A program made the position numbers and the translations under genes. From the NCBI RefSeq assembly GCF_004216955.1, contig NZ_SGXL01000001.1:1235034-1299033 (forward strand): 64,000 nucleotides of DNA, given 5' to 3'. Below the pieces are notes generated by a model, which saw only the letters and a list, made by a program, of their open reading frames with translations, made no database searches and had not been told where the DNA came from. The DNA comes from Fictibacillus sp. BK138. GTDB taxonomy: Bacteria; Bacillota; Bacilli; Bacillales; Fictibacillaceae. Position 1 is the first letter of the stretch; the number at the start of each line of letters is the position of its first letter. This document shows, one piece after another, positions 38,016 to 46,304 of the stretch.

Positions 38016-38810
38016 ATGGGAGAAGCGATTGTCATTACGTCTGGGAAAGGTGGAGTCGGGAAAACGACGACTTCTGCCAATATAGGGACTGCTCTAGCTC
38101 TTTCTGGGAAAAAAGTATGTCTCGTTGATACCGATATTGGATTGCGTAACCTTGATGTTTTAATGGGACTTGAGAACAGGATTATTTATGATCTGGTAGA
38201 TGTTGCAGAAGAACGCTGTAAACTTAATCAAGCCTTGATTAAAGATAAACGCTTTGAATGTTTGTATCTGCTGCCTGCAGCACAAACAAAAGATAAGTCT
38301 TCTATTCAGCCTGAACAAGTTAAGAAAATTGTACAGGAATTAAAACAAGATTATGATTATGTTATTATTGATTGTCCAGCAGGCATTGAACAAGGTTTTA
38401 AAAATGCTGTAGCAGGTGCAGATAAATCCATTGTTGTAACAAATCCAGAAATTTCATCTGTTCGTGATGCTGACCGTATTATCGGTTTGCTAGAACAAGA
38501 AGAAGTGGAAGCGCCAAAACTCATCGTAAACAGACTGCGTAATCACCTGGCAAAGAGCGGTGATATGCTCGATGTTGACGAGATCGTATCCGTACTTTCT
38601 ATTGAGCTTTTAGGAGTAGTTATTGATGACGAAAACGTGATTAAGGCTGCAAATAAAGGCGAACCGGTAGCAATGCAGCCGGATTCCAAAGCATCAATCG
38701 CCTATAGGAATATTGCTAGAAGGATATTAGGAGAATCAGTGCCTCTTCTGTCTTTAGAAGAAGAAAAAGGATTCTTTGGCAAGATTAAAACTCTATTAGG
38801 AATGAAATAA
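38016..38810 (+). CDS. minD: Septum site-determining ATPase MinD
   Basis: Membrane-associated ParA-type ATPase that recruits MinC. Deviant Walker A is GKGGVGKTTTSAN, with DTDIGLRNLDVLMGLENR and Walker B YVIIDCPAGIE. The C-terminal amphipathic membrane-targeting helix is FFGKIKTLLGMK. It follows minC by 15 bases and is followed by a terminator. Confidence 0.98.
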   Translation: MGEAIVITSGKGGVGKTTTSANIGTALALSGKKVCLVDTDIGLRNLDVLMGLENRIIYDLVDVAEERCKLNQALIKDKRFECLYLLPAAQTKDKSSIQPEQVKKIVQELKQDYDYVIIDCPAGIEQGFKNAVAGADKSIVVTNPEISSVRDADRIIGLLEQEEVEAPKLIVNRLRNHLAKSGDMLDVDEIVSVLSIELLGVVIDDENVIKAANKGEPVAMQPDSKASIAYRNIARRILGESVPLLSLEEEKGFFGKIKTLLGMK

Positions 38811-38842
38811 AGCATTGGCTTAGGCCAGTGCTTTTTTGTTTG
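38811..38842 (+). terminator. Terminator of mre-min operon
   Basis: AAGCATTGGC / GCCAGTGCTT stem with a TTAG loop and six T, directly after the minD stop. Confidence 0.9.
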
Positions 38843-38873
38843 GTCAGGAATTCATTTTAATCACTCATTACTC

Positions 38874-38900
38874 ATAACTTCAGCGGACAAGTCATAAGAT
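38874..38900 (+). promoter_or_regulatory. Candidate sigma E promoter of spoIVFA-spoIVFB
   Basis: ATA at 38874-38876, 16 bases, then CATAAGAT at 38893-38900. The spacing is exact and the -10 matches 6 of 8 positions of CATACAMT. It lies about 32 bases before the spoIVFA start; the B. subtilis spoIVF operon is sigma E-dependent. Confidence 0.5.
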
Positions 38901-38931
38901 GGACATATATGAGAAAAATGGAGGAACGGTT

Positions 38932-39657
38932 ATGAAAAATAGAGCAGATGAAATCCGAAAAAAGTATGGGAATCTATCCAAAAATGGAACATCCAAAGAA
39001 AAGAATGTGTCTATAAACAGAGAAGAGCCCGAGAAAAATCACCCTCTATTTAACCGTCATGCCTTACTCATGCAAGTGATGTTTTCTATAATTTTATTCT
39101 TAATCGTAGGTATTATCTTTAAAAATAATGGAGAACAGACGGCTAAAGCTAAAAATTTCATAAAGCATGTGTATGAAGACGAATTCCATTTTGCTGCAGC
39201 AAAAGACTGGTATGAAAATCAATTTGGAAAACCGCTTGCACTGCTTCCAAAAGATAAATTGATCAAAAGTGAACCAGAACAAGCAAGTGAGGTTTACGCT
39301 GTTCCCGCTGATGGAAAAGTATATGAATCATTCAGTTCAAATGGCAAAGGAATATGGATAGAGACAGGAAGCAAAGAAGAGTCTGTAGAGACTGCTAAAG
39401 ACGGGTACATCGTATTTGCTGGCAAAAAAGAGGATCTCGGATATACCGTTATTATCCAGCACTCTGATGAACAAGAATCCTGGTATGGTGATCTGAAGGA
39501 AATCGATAAATCCATTAAACTTTATAACTATGTGGAGAGCGGAACACGGCTAGGGAAAGTATCAGAAAATGAGGGTGGCAAAACAGGAAAGTTTTATTTC
39601 GCAATAAAAAAAGACAAAAGCTTCATTGATCCAAGTAAGGTGATTGATATTGATTAA
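38932..39657 (+). CDS. spoIVFA: Stage IV sporulation protein FA, inhibitor/scaffold of SpoIVFB
   Basis: SpoIVFA holds the SpoIVFB protease inactive in the outer forespore membrane until a signal from the forespore, sensed with BofA, arrives. The 241 residues have a charged cytoplasmic N-terminus, one transmembrane helix (~43-62, LLMQVMFSIILFLIVGIIF) and a C-terminal LytM/M23-like domain (~120-241). The zinc ligands of active M23 peptidases are missing, as expected for SpoIVFA. The ATG at 38932 follows GGAGGAACGG; an in-frame ATG at 38899 has no binding site. Confidence 0.93.
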   Translation: MKNRADEIRKKYGNLSKNGTSKEKNVSINREEPEKNHPLFNRHALLMQVMFSIILFLIVGIIFKNNGEQTAKAKNFIKHVYEDEFHFAAAKDWYENQFGKPLALLPKDKLIKSEPEQASEVYAVPADGKVYESFSSNGKGIWIETGSKEESVETAKDGYIVFAGKKEDLGYTVIIQHSDEQESWYGDLKEIDKSIKLYNYVESGTRLGKVSENEGGKTGKFYFAIKKDKSFIDPSKVIDID

Positions 39658-40501
39658 CTTGATGGGACAATTTATCCGAAAAATAAAGGTTAATCCAGCA
39701 TTTTGGATTGTTATTTTCGGAGCTGTTTTTACAGGGCATTTTAGGGAGATAATCGTATGGTTTTTCGTTGTACTGATACATGAGATGGGTCATTTTGCCG
39801 GTGCCCATCTTTTTAAATGGAGAATATCCAGAATTGATCTGCTTCCTTTTGGTGGTGCTGCCGTTGTAGAAGAACACGGCACACGGCCCTTTCATGAAGA
39901 GGTTTGGGTAGCTGTACTCGGGCCGCTGCAGCATGTATGGATGACAGGATTGGCTTTACTTCTGAACAGTATGGGCATTTTATCTTCAGACGATTTTACT
40001 TGGTTCCTGCTTTTGAATCTTACTTTATTCACATTTAACTTATTGCCTATCTGGCCATTAGATGGGGGGAAGATCGCTTTTGCGCTATTTACAAGGTGGA
40101 TGCCATTTAAGTTTGCACAGAGGCAATTCCTCCTCTGGTCAGCATCCCTTTTAATTGCTGGGGGAGCTTGGCAGCTTTATCTGCAGCCAAACCATTTAAA
40201 CCTTTGGGTGATTTGTGCCTTTTTATTAGTCGCTCATTACTTAGAGTGGAAAAGAAGCCATTATGTGTTTATACGGTTTTTATTAAGCAAATTGCAGCAG
40301 AATCCCTCAAAACAAACTCGTACACTAATCGTTCCCCCAACAATGCCAATATCCAAAGTCGCTAGCCGCTTAATTAAAGGAATTTCACACTCCATAGTTG
40401 TCAAAGATCACAACCCGATAACAGTAGAAGAAAAAGATCTATTAGAAGCGTATTTTCATAAACATTCTCCTGAATGTGCAATTGGCCAGGTTTTTCGTTA
40501 A
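39650..40501 (+). CDS. spoIVFB: Stage IV sporulation protein FB, pro-sigma K processing metalloprotease
   Basis: SpoIVFB is a site-2-type intramembrane zinc protease that cleaves pro-sigma K in the mother cell. Seen: the HExxH motif in VLIHEMGHFAGA, the third ligand in LPIWPLDGGKI, four to six transmembrane helices, and a C-terminal CBS-like domain (~residues 215-283). The start is uncertain: TTG at 39650 is well spaced from AAGGTGAT and overlaps the spoIVFA stop; TTG at 39644 or 39659 or ATG at 39662 would change a few residues. Confidence 0.94.
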   Translation: MINLMGQFIRKIKVNPAFWIVIFGAVFTGHFREIIVWFFVVLIHEMGHFAGAHLFKWRISRIDLLPFGGAAVVEEHGTRPFHEEVWVAVLGPLQHVWMTGLALLLNSMGILSSDDFTWFLLLNLTLFTFNLLPIWPLDGGKIAFALFTRWMPFKFAQRQFLLWSASLLIAGGAWQLYLQPNHLNLWVICAFLLVAHYLEWKRSHYVFIRFLLSKLQQNPSKQTRTLIVPPTMPISKVASRLIKGISHSIVVKDHNPITVEEKDLLEAYFHKHSPECAIGQVFR

Positions 40502-40542
40502 AATAGAGAAACGAACCATGGACAGGGAGATGGGTAATAAAT

Positions 40543-42009
40543 ATGCAACAGGTAGTAATCAATGCGGCTGGTCTTGAAAAAAGAACGGCGCTGCTTCAAA
40601 ACGGAAAACTTATAGAATGCGGGTATCAGAGACCAGATGAAAAGCCTTCAACAGGGAGTATCTATAAAGGAAGAGTCCAAAAAGTGCTTCCAGGCATGCA
40701 GGCTGTCTTTGTAGATATCGGAACGGAAAAAAACGGATTTCTGCATAGAGATGACCTGCCTGCATTCCAGATGTTATCTAATGAAGAAAAGAAGAAAATA
40801 TCCATTTCCAGCCTGATTAAAGAAGGAGAATCTGTCCTCGTTCAGATTGCAAAAGAAGAAAGCGGCAATAAAGGAGCAAAACTTACTGCCCTCTTATCTT
40901 TTACAGGACACCTCCTCGTATATTTCCCGTATACTCCGCATATCGGAGTTTCAAAAAAAATAAAAGAATCTGATCGAGCGGTCCTATTAAAGTGGGGATC
41001 AGAACAAACAAATGAAACAGAAGGAATGGTTATACGTACTGGCTGCGATACCTTTCCTGAAAAAGAAATGAACCTGGAATTAAAAAGCTTAAAGAAACAA
41101 TTTTCAGAAGCCGTTAAAATGGCTGAGGGGATAAAAGCGCCAAGTTTAATTATCCGTCCGCCATTTTATTATACTTTCTTAGAAAGATGGCTTAATTCAA
41201 ATGTGGAAGAAATCGTTGTAGATGATCATGATACTTATTCCCGCATTAAAGAGTACGTATCTACTTATTCTACGCCTTTTCAAGTTAAGCTTTATACCGA
41301 AAAAGAACCGATTTTTAAAAAGTATGGTATTGATGTAGAAATTCAAAAAAGTTTACTGCCTCATGTTTGGCTGAAAAATGGCGCTTCACTGTTTATTAAT
41401 GCTACGGAAGCTTTAACAGTTATTGATGTGAACACTGGGAAATTCACCGGAAAAAAAGACCGATCAAAAACTGTAGCAGAGACAAATGCTTTAGCTGCCA
41501 GAGAAATTATGAAGCAGCTGCGGTTGCGCAATTTAGCTGGAATGATTGTGATTGACTTTATTACAATGCAATCAAATTCAGACAAAGATATGATCTCTTC
41601 AGTGTTAAAAGAAGAAATCAAAGAAGATTCGTCAACAATAAATTTGTACGGCTTTACAAAAATGGGACTTTTTGAACTTACCAGAAAAAAGGAGCGGCCA
41701 TCGTTATTAGAAACGCTTACCGAAAAACCAAGAAGTGAAATTATGGACAGTCACCAGCTGCGGCCGGAAACTTTTTATTATGAGCTTGAAAGAATAGCTA
41801 TGGAATATGAGTATCAAGATGATGAAGCAATTTGGCTAGAAGTTCCGTCATATTTTGCTGAATGGCTTCAAAATCAACCGGACAAGCTCTCTTATATTGA
41901 GAAAAGGTATGGAAGTTCGTTATTTATCACTCCAGGGTCAATAAATCGTGAAATTATTGTTAGGCAGACAGGCACTGTGAATGATTTAAAAAAGCGATTT
42001 TCACATTGA
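40543..42009 (+). CDS. rng: Ribonuclease E/G family protein (RNase G-like)
   Basis: An endoribonuclease family that processes rRNA and mRNA 5' ends. The 488 residues, RNase G size, hold an S1 domain (~35-125, SIYKGRVQKVLPGMQAVFVDIG) and the DNase I-like catalytic core with both metal aspartates (LTVIDVNTGKFTG and GMIVIDFITM). The zinc-link CPxC motif that normally follows the RKR..SL stretch is absent: it reads TRKKERPSLLETLTEKPRSE. So the enzyme may not form the usual zinc-linked dimer. B. subtilis lacks this gene. Its stop codon overlaps the rplU promoter. Confidence 0.9.
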   Translation: MQQVVINAAGLEKRTALLQNGKLIECGYQRPDEKPSTGSIYKGRVQKVLPGMQAVFVDIGTEKNGFLHRDDLPAFQMLSNEEKKKISISSLIKEGESVLVQIAKEESGNKGAKLTALLSFTGHLLVYFPYTPHIGVSKKIKESDRAVLLKWGSEQTNETEGMVIRTGCDTFPEKEMNLELKSLKKQFSEAVKMAEGIKAPSLIIRPPFYYTFLERWLNSNVEEIVVDDHDTYSRIKEYVSTYSTPFQVKLYTEKEPIFKKYGIDVEIQKSLLPHVWLKNGASLFINATEALTVIDVNTGKFTGKKDRSKTVAETNALAAREIMKQLRLRNLAGMIVIDFITMQSNSDKDMISSVLKEEIKEDSSTINLYGFTKMGLFELTRKKERPSLLETLTEKPRSEIMDSHQLRPETFYYELERIAMEYEYQDDEAIWLEVPSYFAEWLQNQPDKLSYIEKRYGSSLFITPGSINREIIVRQTGTVNDLKKRFSH

Positions 42010-42035
42010 CACAGCAGTCCCAAACATGGTAAACT
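42006..42035 (+). promoter_or_regulatory. Sigma A promoter of the rplU operon
   Basis: TTGACA at 42006-42011, overlapping the rng stop codon, 18 bases, then TAAACT at 42030-42035 with a TG extension. Confidence 0.65.
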
Positions 42036-42041
42036 TTTTTC

Positions 42042-42136
42042 GTTAGTGTTTGGAGCACCCGCTCCAACCGCACAGACTAGGTTTTAAGTATTTTATATAC
42101 ACCTAGGATGGCGAGTCTGAGTATAAGAGGAGGTGC
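42042..42136 (+). ncRNA. L21 leader RNA (ribosomal protein leader)
   Basis: The untranslated leader before rplU shows the Firmicutes L21 leader layout: GTTTGGAGCACCCGCTCCAA, the CAGACTAGG / CCTAGGATGGCGAGTCTG long-range pairing and a terminal GAGGAGGTGC that holds the ribosome binding site. It is thought to bind L21 and repress the operon. Pairing arms and position are clear; I have not folded it. Confidence 0.88.
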
Positions 42137-42142
42137 ACGTTG

Positions 42143-42451
42143 ATGTACGCAATTATTCAAACTGGTGGTAAACAAGTTCGAGTTGAAGAAGGTCAAGCAA
42201 TCTATGTTGAGAAACTAGATGTTGAAGCTGGTGAAACAGTAACTTTCGAAGATGTATTGATGGTCGGTGGAGACAGCTTGAAAGTAGGAGCTCCTTTAGT
42301 TGAAGGTGCTACAGTTACGGCAAAAGTTGAAAAACATGGCCGTGGCGAGAAAGTCGTTGTCTACAAGTTTAAGGCGAAGAAGAACTATCGCCGTAAGCAA
42401 GGACACCGTCAACCATACACAAAAGTTGTGATTGACAAGATTAACGGGTAA
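42143..42451 (+). CDS. rplU: 50S ribosomal protein L21
   Basis: L21, 102 residues, binds 23S r[21 protein letters not shown] at the start and [33 protein letters not shown] near the end are diagnostic. AGGAGGTG favours the ATG at 42143 over the TTG at 42140. It heads rplU-prp-rpmA. Confidence 0.98.
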   Translation: MYAIIQTGGKQVRVEEGQAIYVEKLDVEAGETVTFEDVLMVGGDSLKVGAPLVEGATVTAKVEKHGRGEKVVVYKFKAKKNYRRKQGHRQPYTKVVIDKING

Positions 42452-42456
42452 TTCTC

Positions 42457-42810
42457 ATGATTTCAGTTTCTATTTTCAGAAACAGTGATCAAAACATACT
42501 TTCGTTTACGATGGATGGACACGCTGATTTTGCTCCACATGGCCAAGATTTGGTTTGTGCAGCCGCAACAGCTGTGTCGTTCGGTACAATTAATGCTATT
42601 GAAAAACTTTGCGGCTTTGAGCCTGAAGTGACCACTCATGAAGATGGTGGTTTTCTAAAGTGCAAAGTACCGAATAATCTAGATGATTCGACCTATCAAA
42701 AAACGCAATTGCTTTTGGAAGGCATGATTGTATCTCTTGCTTCGATTGAAGAAGGATACGGTGAGTATATAAAATTGACTGAACATGAAGGAGGTGCAAC
42801 GAATGCTTAA
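42457..42810 (+). CDS. prp: Ribosomal-processing cysteine protease Prp (YsxB)
   Basis: Prp removes the N-terminal extension of ribosomal protein L27 in Firmicutes. The 117-residue product has the catalytic His in MDGHADFAP and Cys in [14 protein letters not shown], about 12 residues apart as in the family. It lies between its substrate-linked genes rplU and rpmA and overlaps rpmA by 8 bases. The predicted substrate in this window carries the matching cleavage site. Confidence 0.95.
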   Translation: MISVSIFRNSDQNILSFTMDGHADFAPHGQDLVCAAATAVSFGTINAIEKLCGFEPEVTTHEDGGFLKCKVPNNLDDSTYQKTQLLLEGMIVSLASIEEGYGEYIKLTEHEGGATNA

Positions 42811-43093
42811 ATTAAACCTTCAATACTTTGCCTCTAAAAAAGGGGTAGGTAGCACAAAGAATGGTCGTGATTCACAGTCTAAGCGTTTAGGCGCTAAGCG
42901 TGCTGATGGACAATTCGTTTCTGGTGGTTCAATTCTTTACCGTCAACGCGGTACTAAGATCTATCCTGGTACAAACGTTGGTAAAGGCGGAGATGACACT
43001 CTATTTGCTAAGGTTGACGGAATCGTTCGTTTCGAGCGTTATGGCCGTGACCGCAAAAAGGTAAGTGTTTACCCAATCGCGCAAGAAGCGTAA
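42803..43093 (+). CDS. rpmA: 50S ribosomal protein L27, with Prp-cleaved N-terminal extension
   Basis: L27 reaches the peptidyl-transferase centre. The ATG at 42803 (GGAGGTGC upstream) gives 96 residues beginning [18 protein letters not shown]: the first nine residues are the Firmicutes extension, with cleavage expected after the LQYF motif to expose [24 protein letters not shown] is typical L27. The extended frame from 42785 is only read-through in prp. Confidence 0.98.
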   Translation: MLKLNLQYFASKKGVGSTKNGRDSQSKRLGAKRADGQFVSGGSILYRQRGTKIYPGTNVGKGGDDTLFAKVDGIVRFERYGRDRKKVSVYPIAQEA

Positions 43094-43107
43094 GAGGGAG
43101 ATAAAAA

Positions 43108-43138
43108 CTCTAACCAGATTGGTTAGGGTTTTTTCTTT
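43108..43138 (+). terminator. Terminator of rplU-prp-rpmA
   Basis: ACTCTAACC / GGTTAGGGT stem with a short AGATT loop and six T. Confidence 0.88.
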
Positions 43139-43252
43139 GCACTATAGCAAAGTAAGCCAAGTTTTTCTTTACCATTTACAAGAGTTTGAGTACTGCGCTA
43201 AATTTGTTGGTGTAAGGTATAGCCATATTAAAAGGAAAGGCTGGAAAGTGCG

Positions 43253-43792
43253 ATGAAGTCAAAAAAATGGACGACTGTCGATCTTTTGCGCCATGCCAGG
43301 CATGACTGGCTAAACCAGCTTCAGCTTATAAAAGCAAATCTGTCTCTTGACCGCACTGAGCGGGCGAAAGAGATAATGAATGAAGTTATTGAATTATCCC
43401 GGGAAGAATCCAGAATCTCTAACCTGAAGACCCCGAATTTATCAGAGTACTTACTAACCTATAATTGGCTGAAGCATCCGGTGAAATTGTATGGAAAAGT
43501 TAAAGGTGAAAGCGGAGATTTTAGTTTGTTCGAAGATGAATTGTTACATACAACGGATGAGTTATGCGATGTGTTGAACAATTCGATTTCGGGATATGAG
43601 GAATACTCACTTACTGTTACATTTGAACCTGAAGATCTTCGTGTTAGTTATACATTTGTGGGTAATCTCTCCGATCAGGAGAATACACTCGAAAAAATGA
43701 ACAATATTTTTTCAACACATAAAAGCATGGCACTCATCGAAAGCTATATTCAGGAGAATAAGTGTTATTTTGAATTTCAGTTAACTTCCTAA
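43253..43792 (+). CDS. spo0B: Sporulation phosphotransferase Spo0B
   Basis: Spo0B relays phosphate from Spo0F to Spo0A. In 179 residues, the helical-hairpin dimerisation domain carries the phosphorylated His in RHARHDWLNQLQLIKANLSL (~residues 14-33), and the C-terminal part is a degenerate ATPase-like fold. It lies before obg, as in B. subtilis, where the two form an operon. Confidence 0.95.
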   Translation: MKSKKWTTVDLLRHARHDWLNQLQLIKANLSLDRTERAKEIMNEVIELSREESRISNLKTPNLSEYLLTYNWLKHPVKLYGKVKGESGDFSLFEDELLHTTDELCDVLNNSISGYEEYSLTVTFEPEDLRVSYTFVGNLSDQENTLEKMNNIFSTHKSMALIESYIQENKCYFEFQLTS

Positions 43793-43810
43793 TGAAAGGA
43801 GGAGAATTAA

Positions 43811-45097
43811 ATGTTTGTCGATCAGGTCAAAATTTATTTAAAAGCTGGTGACGGCGGTAACGGGATGGTTGCATTCCGCCGCGAAAAATATGTCCCGGAC
43901 GGAGGCCCTGCCGGTGGTGATGGGGGAAAAGGTGCAAACGTTATCTTTGAAGTGGAAGAAGGACTTCGTACTCTGATGGATTTTCGTTATAATCGCCATT
44001 TTAAAGCACCACGTGGCGAACATGGAATGTCTAAAGGCATGCATGGAAAGAAAGCTAACGATATGATCGTAAAGGTTCCTCCGGGAACAGTTGTAACCGA
44101 TGCGAATACTGGAGAAACAATTGCTGACTTGGTACATCACAAGCAGCAAGCAATTGTCGCAAAAGGAGGCCGAGGCGGCCGAGGCAACACGCGTTTTGCG
44201 ACTCCTGCAAACCCAGCACCTGAAATTGCCGAAAATGGAGAACCGGGAGAAGAGCGTGAAGTAACATTAGAATTAAAAGTTTTAGCTGACGTTGGACTTG
44301 TTGGGTTCCCGAGCGTAGGGAAATCAACTTTCTTATCTATCGTTTCTGCAGCAAAACCTAAAATTGCGGCTTATCATTTTACAACAATCACACCAAATTT
44401 AGGAGTTGTACCAGTTGAGGACGGCAGAAGTTTTGTTATGGCTGATCTGCCTGGATTAATTGAAGGAGCTCATGAAGGTGTAGGGCTAGGACATCAATTC
44501 CTGCGTCATATTGAAAGAACACGTGTCATTCTTCACGTTGTGGATATGTCCGGAATGGAAGGTCGAGACCCATATGAGGATTTTGTGAAGATCAATGAAG
44601 AGCTTAATCAATACAATATGAGATTGATGGAACGTCCTCAGATTGTGATTGCCAATAAGATGGACATTCCTGGAGCGGAAGAAAACCTAGAAGCGTTTAA
44701 GGAAAAAGCAGGAGATTCCGTCAAAGTTTTCCCTGTTTCAGCTATTACTCGCCAGGGAATTCGTGAAGTATTATTTACAACTGCAGATATTCTTGAAGTT
44801 ACACCTGAATTCCCTCTTATCCATGATGATGGGGTTGAACAGCAGCGTGTTCTCTATAAGCACGAAAAAGAAGATGCAGGTTTCTATATTACTCGAGATC
44901 CTGCTGGTACATTTGTTATCAATGGACCGAAGATTGAGAAATTGTTTAAGATGACAGATTTTTCAAGAGAAGAAGCAACTAAGCGTTTTGCACGTCAAAT
45001 GCGTACGCTCGGTGTCGACCAAGCACTCCGCGATCGTGGTGCAGAACATGGTGATGTTGTACGAATCCTTAAATATGAATTTGAATTTATTGATTAA
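43811..45097 (+). CDS. obg: GTPase Obg/CgtA
   Basis: Essential GTPase tied to 50S maturation, stress and sporulation. Three domains in 428 residues: the glycine-rich Obg fold (~1-158, with [20 protein letters not shown] and [11 protein letters not shown]), the G domain (~159-330, [25 protein letters not shown]) and the C-terminal OCT domain. AAAGGAGGAG precedes the ATG. Confidence 0.98.
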   Translation: MFVDQVKIYLKAGDGGNGMVAFRREKYVPDGGPAGGDGGKGANVIFEVEEGLRTLMDFRYNRHFKAPRGEHGMSKGMHGKKANDMIVKVPPGTVVTDANTGETIADLVHHKQQAIVAKGGRGGRGNTRFATPANPAPEIAENGEPGEEREVTLELKVLADVGLVGFPSVGKSTFLSIVSAAKPKIAAYHFTTITPNLGVVPVEDGRSFVMADLPGLIEGAHEGVGLGHQFLRHIERTRVILHVVDMSGMEGRDPYEDFVKINEELNQYNMRLMERPQIVIANKMDIPGAEENLEAFKEKAGDSVKVFPVSAITRQGIREVLFTTADILEVTPEFPLIHDDGVEQQRVLYKHEKEDAGFYITRDPAGTFVINGPKIEKLFKMTDFSREEATKRFARQMRTLGVDQALRDRGAEHGDVVRILKYEFEFID

Positions 45098-45101
45098 ATT
45101 G

Positions 45102-45132
45102 AGCAGCCCTTATACAGGGCTGTTTTCTTTTA
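45102..45132 (+). terminator. Terminator of spo0B-obg
   Basis: AGCAGCCCT / AGGGCTGTT stem with a TATAC loop followed by TTCTTTT. Its 3' arm (GGGCTGTTTTCTTTT) is also the left end of a truncated MITE-like copy. Confidence 0.82.
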
Positions 45133-45192
45133 GGTTGTTCTCTAGAAGGGTTGAGTTCTGATCCAGGATGCTTTCTTTCCGCGTGGCGTGCG
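45118..45192 (+). repeat. MITE-like repeat, copy 5 (left half only, decayed)
   Basis: GGCTGTTTTCTTTTAGGTTG, GGTTGAGTTCTGATCCAGGA and TGCTTTCTTTCCGCGTGGC correspond to the left arm of the full copies; the sequence then departs from the family before the GGTGAG box. It lies between obg and pheB. Confidence 0.7.
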
Positions 45193-45200
45193 TTTCTGTT

Positions 45201-45246
45201 TAAATGTCCATGTGGAATAGACATTTACTTTTGTATTTATTATAAT
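45201..45246 (+). promoter_or_regulatory. Promoter of pheB with an 8-bp inverted repeat over the -35
   Basis: TAGACA at 45218-45223, 17 bases, then TATAAT at 45241-45246. The perfect inverted repeat TAAATGTC (45201-45208) / GACATTTA (45220-45227) spans the -35 and looks like an operator for a dimeric regulator; I do not recognise the regulator. Confidence 0.5.
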
Positions 45247-45277
45247 GAGTGTAAGATTTACACCGGAGGAAATTCTT

Positions 45278-45724
45278 ATGAAAAATGATAAACAGTACTA
45301 TATGGTAAGAGAAGATGTCTTATCAGAATCTATGCAAAAAGCTTTAGAAGCTAAATCTTTGTTAGATCGCGGTAAAGTAAAAACTGTTGCTGAAGCTGCT
45401 GAAAAAGTAGGTTTGAGCCGCAGTGCCTTTTATAAATATCGTGATGGGATTTTTCCGTTCCACACGATGGTGAAGGAAAAGATTATTACCCTGTCCCTCC
45501 ATCTTGAAGACAGATCCGGTGCTCTCTCAAGTCTTCTTACGGTTGTTGCTTCACAAGGGTGCAATGTTTTGACCATCAATCAAACAATTCCTCTCCAAGG
45601 ACGGGCGCATATTACACTCACGATTGAAACGAATATGCTGCAAGGAGATATTAAAGACTTACTAGCAACATTAAATCGAATGGAAACGGTTGAAAGAGTT
45701 GAGGTAGTAGGAACAGGAGCTTAA
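45278..45724 (+). CDS. pheB: ACT-domain protein PheB
   Basis: A 148-residue protein of the PheB/BH1478 family. N-terminal HTH-like part ([21 protein letters not shown]) and C-terminal ACT domain ([29 protein letters not shown]). It is usually next to pheA (prephenate dehydratase), which is absent here. GGAGG 9 bases before the ATG at 45278 rules out the open frame from 45245. Confidence 0.93.
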   Translation: MKNDKQYYMVREDVLSESMQKALEAKSLLDRGKVKTVAEAAEKVGLSRSAFYKYRDGIFPFHTMVKEKIITLSLHLEDRSGALSSLLTVVASQGCNVLTINQTIPLQGRAHITLTIETNMLQGDIKDLLATLNRMETVERVEVVGTGA

Positions 45725-45730
45725 TTGTAA

Positions 45731-45768
45731 GAAACCAGCGGATAGTAACCTGCTGGTTTTTGTTCGTT
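45731..45768 (+). terminator. Terminator of pheB
   Basis: AAACCAGC / GCTGGTTT stem with a ~12-base loop, then TTTGTTCG. It lies between the convergent pheB and niaR stop codons. Confidence 0.75.
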
Positions 45769-45773
45769 TTCGC

Positions 45774-46304
45774 TTATAATAAGTAACCCTTTTTGCGCAA
45801 TGAAGAGCATGCTTTATCTAATTTCTCTTTAGAATCGGCAGATAGGGTGTGCATGTGTATCCCTTCTGTAAGCTCACTTAGAAGAGGAGCATTGGTTTCC
45901 TTTAGTCGCTTCATTAAATCCTCTACATCATTACGATTTGAAAGTTTAAGCGATGCTTTAATATCACCATAAACAGGATGATCAACAGTTACATCTTCAA
46001 CCGTTACGCCATGATCTACAATTGTATATAATTCTTCGATTGTTTCTTCAGGTGAATGAACAGATGCGACAACGCAAGAGAATGAATTTCCTTTATCGGG
46101 TTTTATATAAATATAACCTTGAGCAGTTGCCATAATGGGTTCACCGCTTGCCTTTAAAAGCGACATATCTTGTACAATTACTTGTCTGCTGACATTTGTC
46201 TTTGCTGCGAGTGATGAACCGCTTAATGGTTCTGAAGATTCCTTTAGCCAGCTTACAAGCTGTGTTCTTCTATCATCGCCTTTTAATTTTTCTGTCTTAT
46301 TCAT
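45774..46304 (-). CDS. niaR: NAD biosynthesis repressor NiaR (YrxA)
   Basis: NiaR represses NAD synthesis genes when niacin is plentiful. The 176 residues hold an N-terminal winged HTH_11 domain (QLVSWLKESSEPLSGSSLAAKTNVSRQVIVQDMSLL region) and a C-terminal 3H domain with the three ligand-linked histidines (VVASVHSP, DHGVTVEDVTVDHPVYGD, IHMHTL). It overlaps nifS by 4 bases and is in one unit with it, facing nadBCA, with a matching operator between. Confidence 0.94.
   Translation of the reverse strand: MNKTEKLKGDDRRTQLVSWLKESSEPLSGSSLAAKTNVSRQVIVQDMSLLKASGEPIMATAQGYIYIKPDKGNSFSCVVASVHSPEETIEELYTIVDHGVTVEDVTVDHPVYGDIKASLKLSNRNDVEDLMKRLKETNAPLLSELTEGIHMHTLSADSKEKLDKACSSLRKKGYLL

Noticed and set aside
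43065-43256. 63-residue frame between rpmA and spo0B
   Set aside because: Begins within rpmA, runs through its terminator and ends at the spo0B start; no ribosome binding site.
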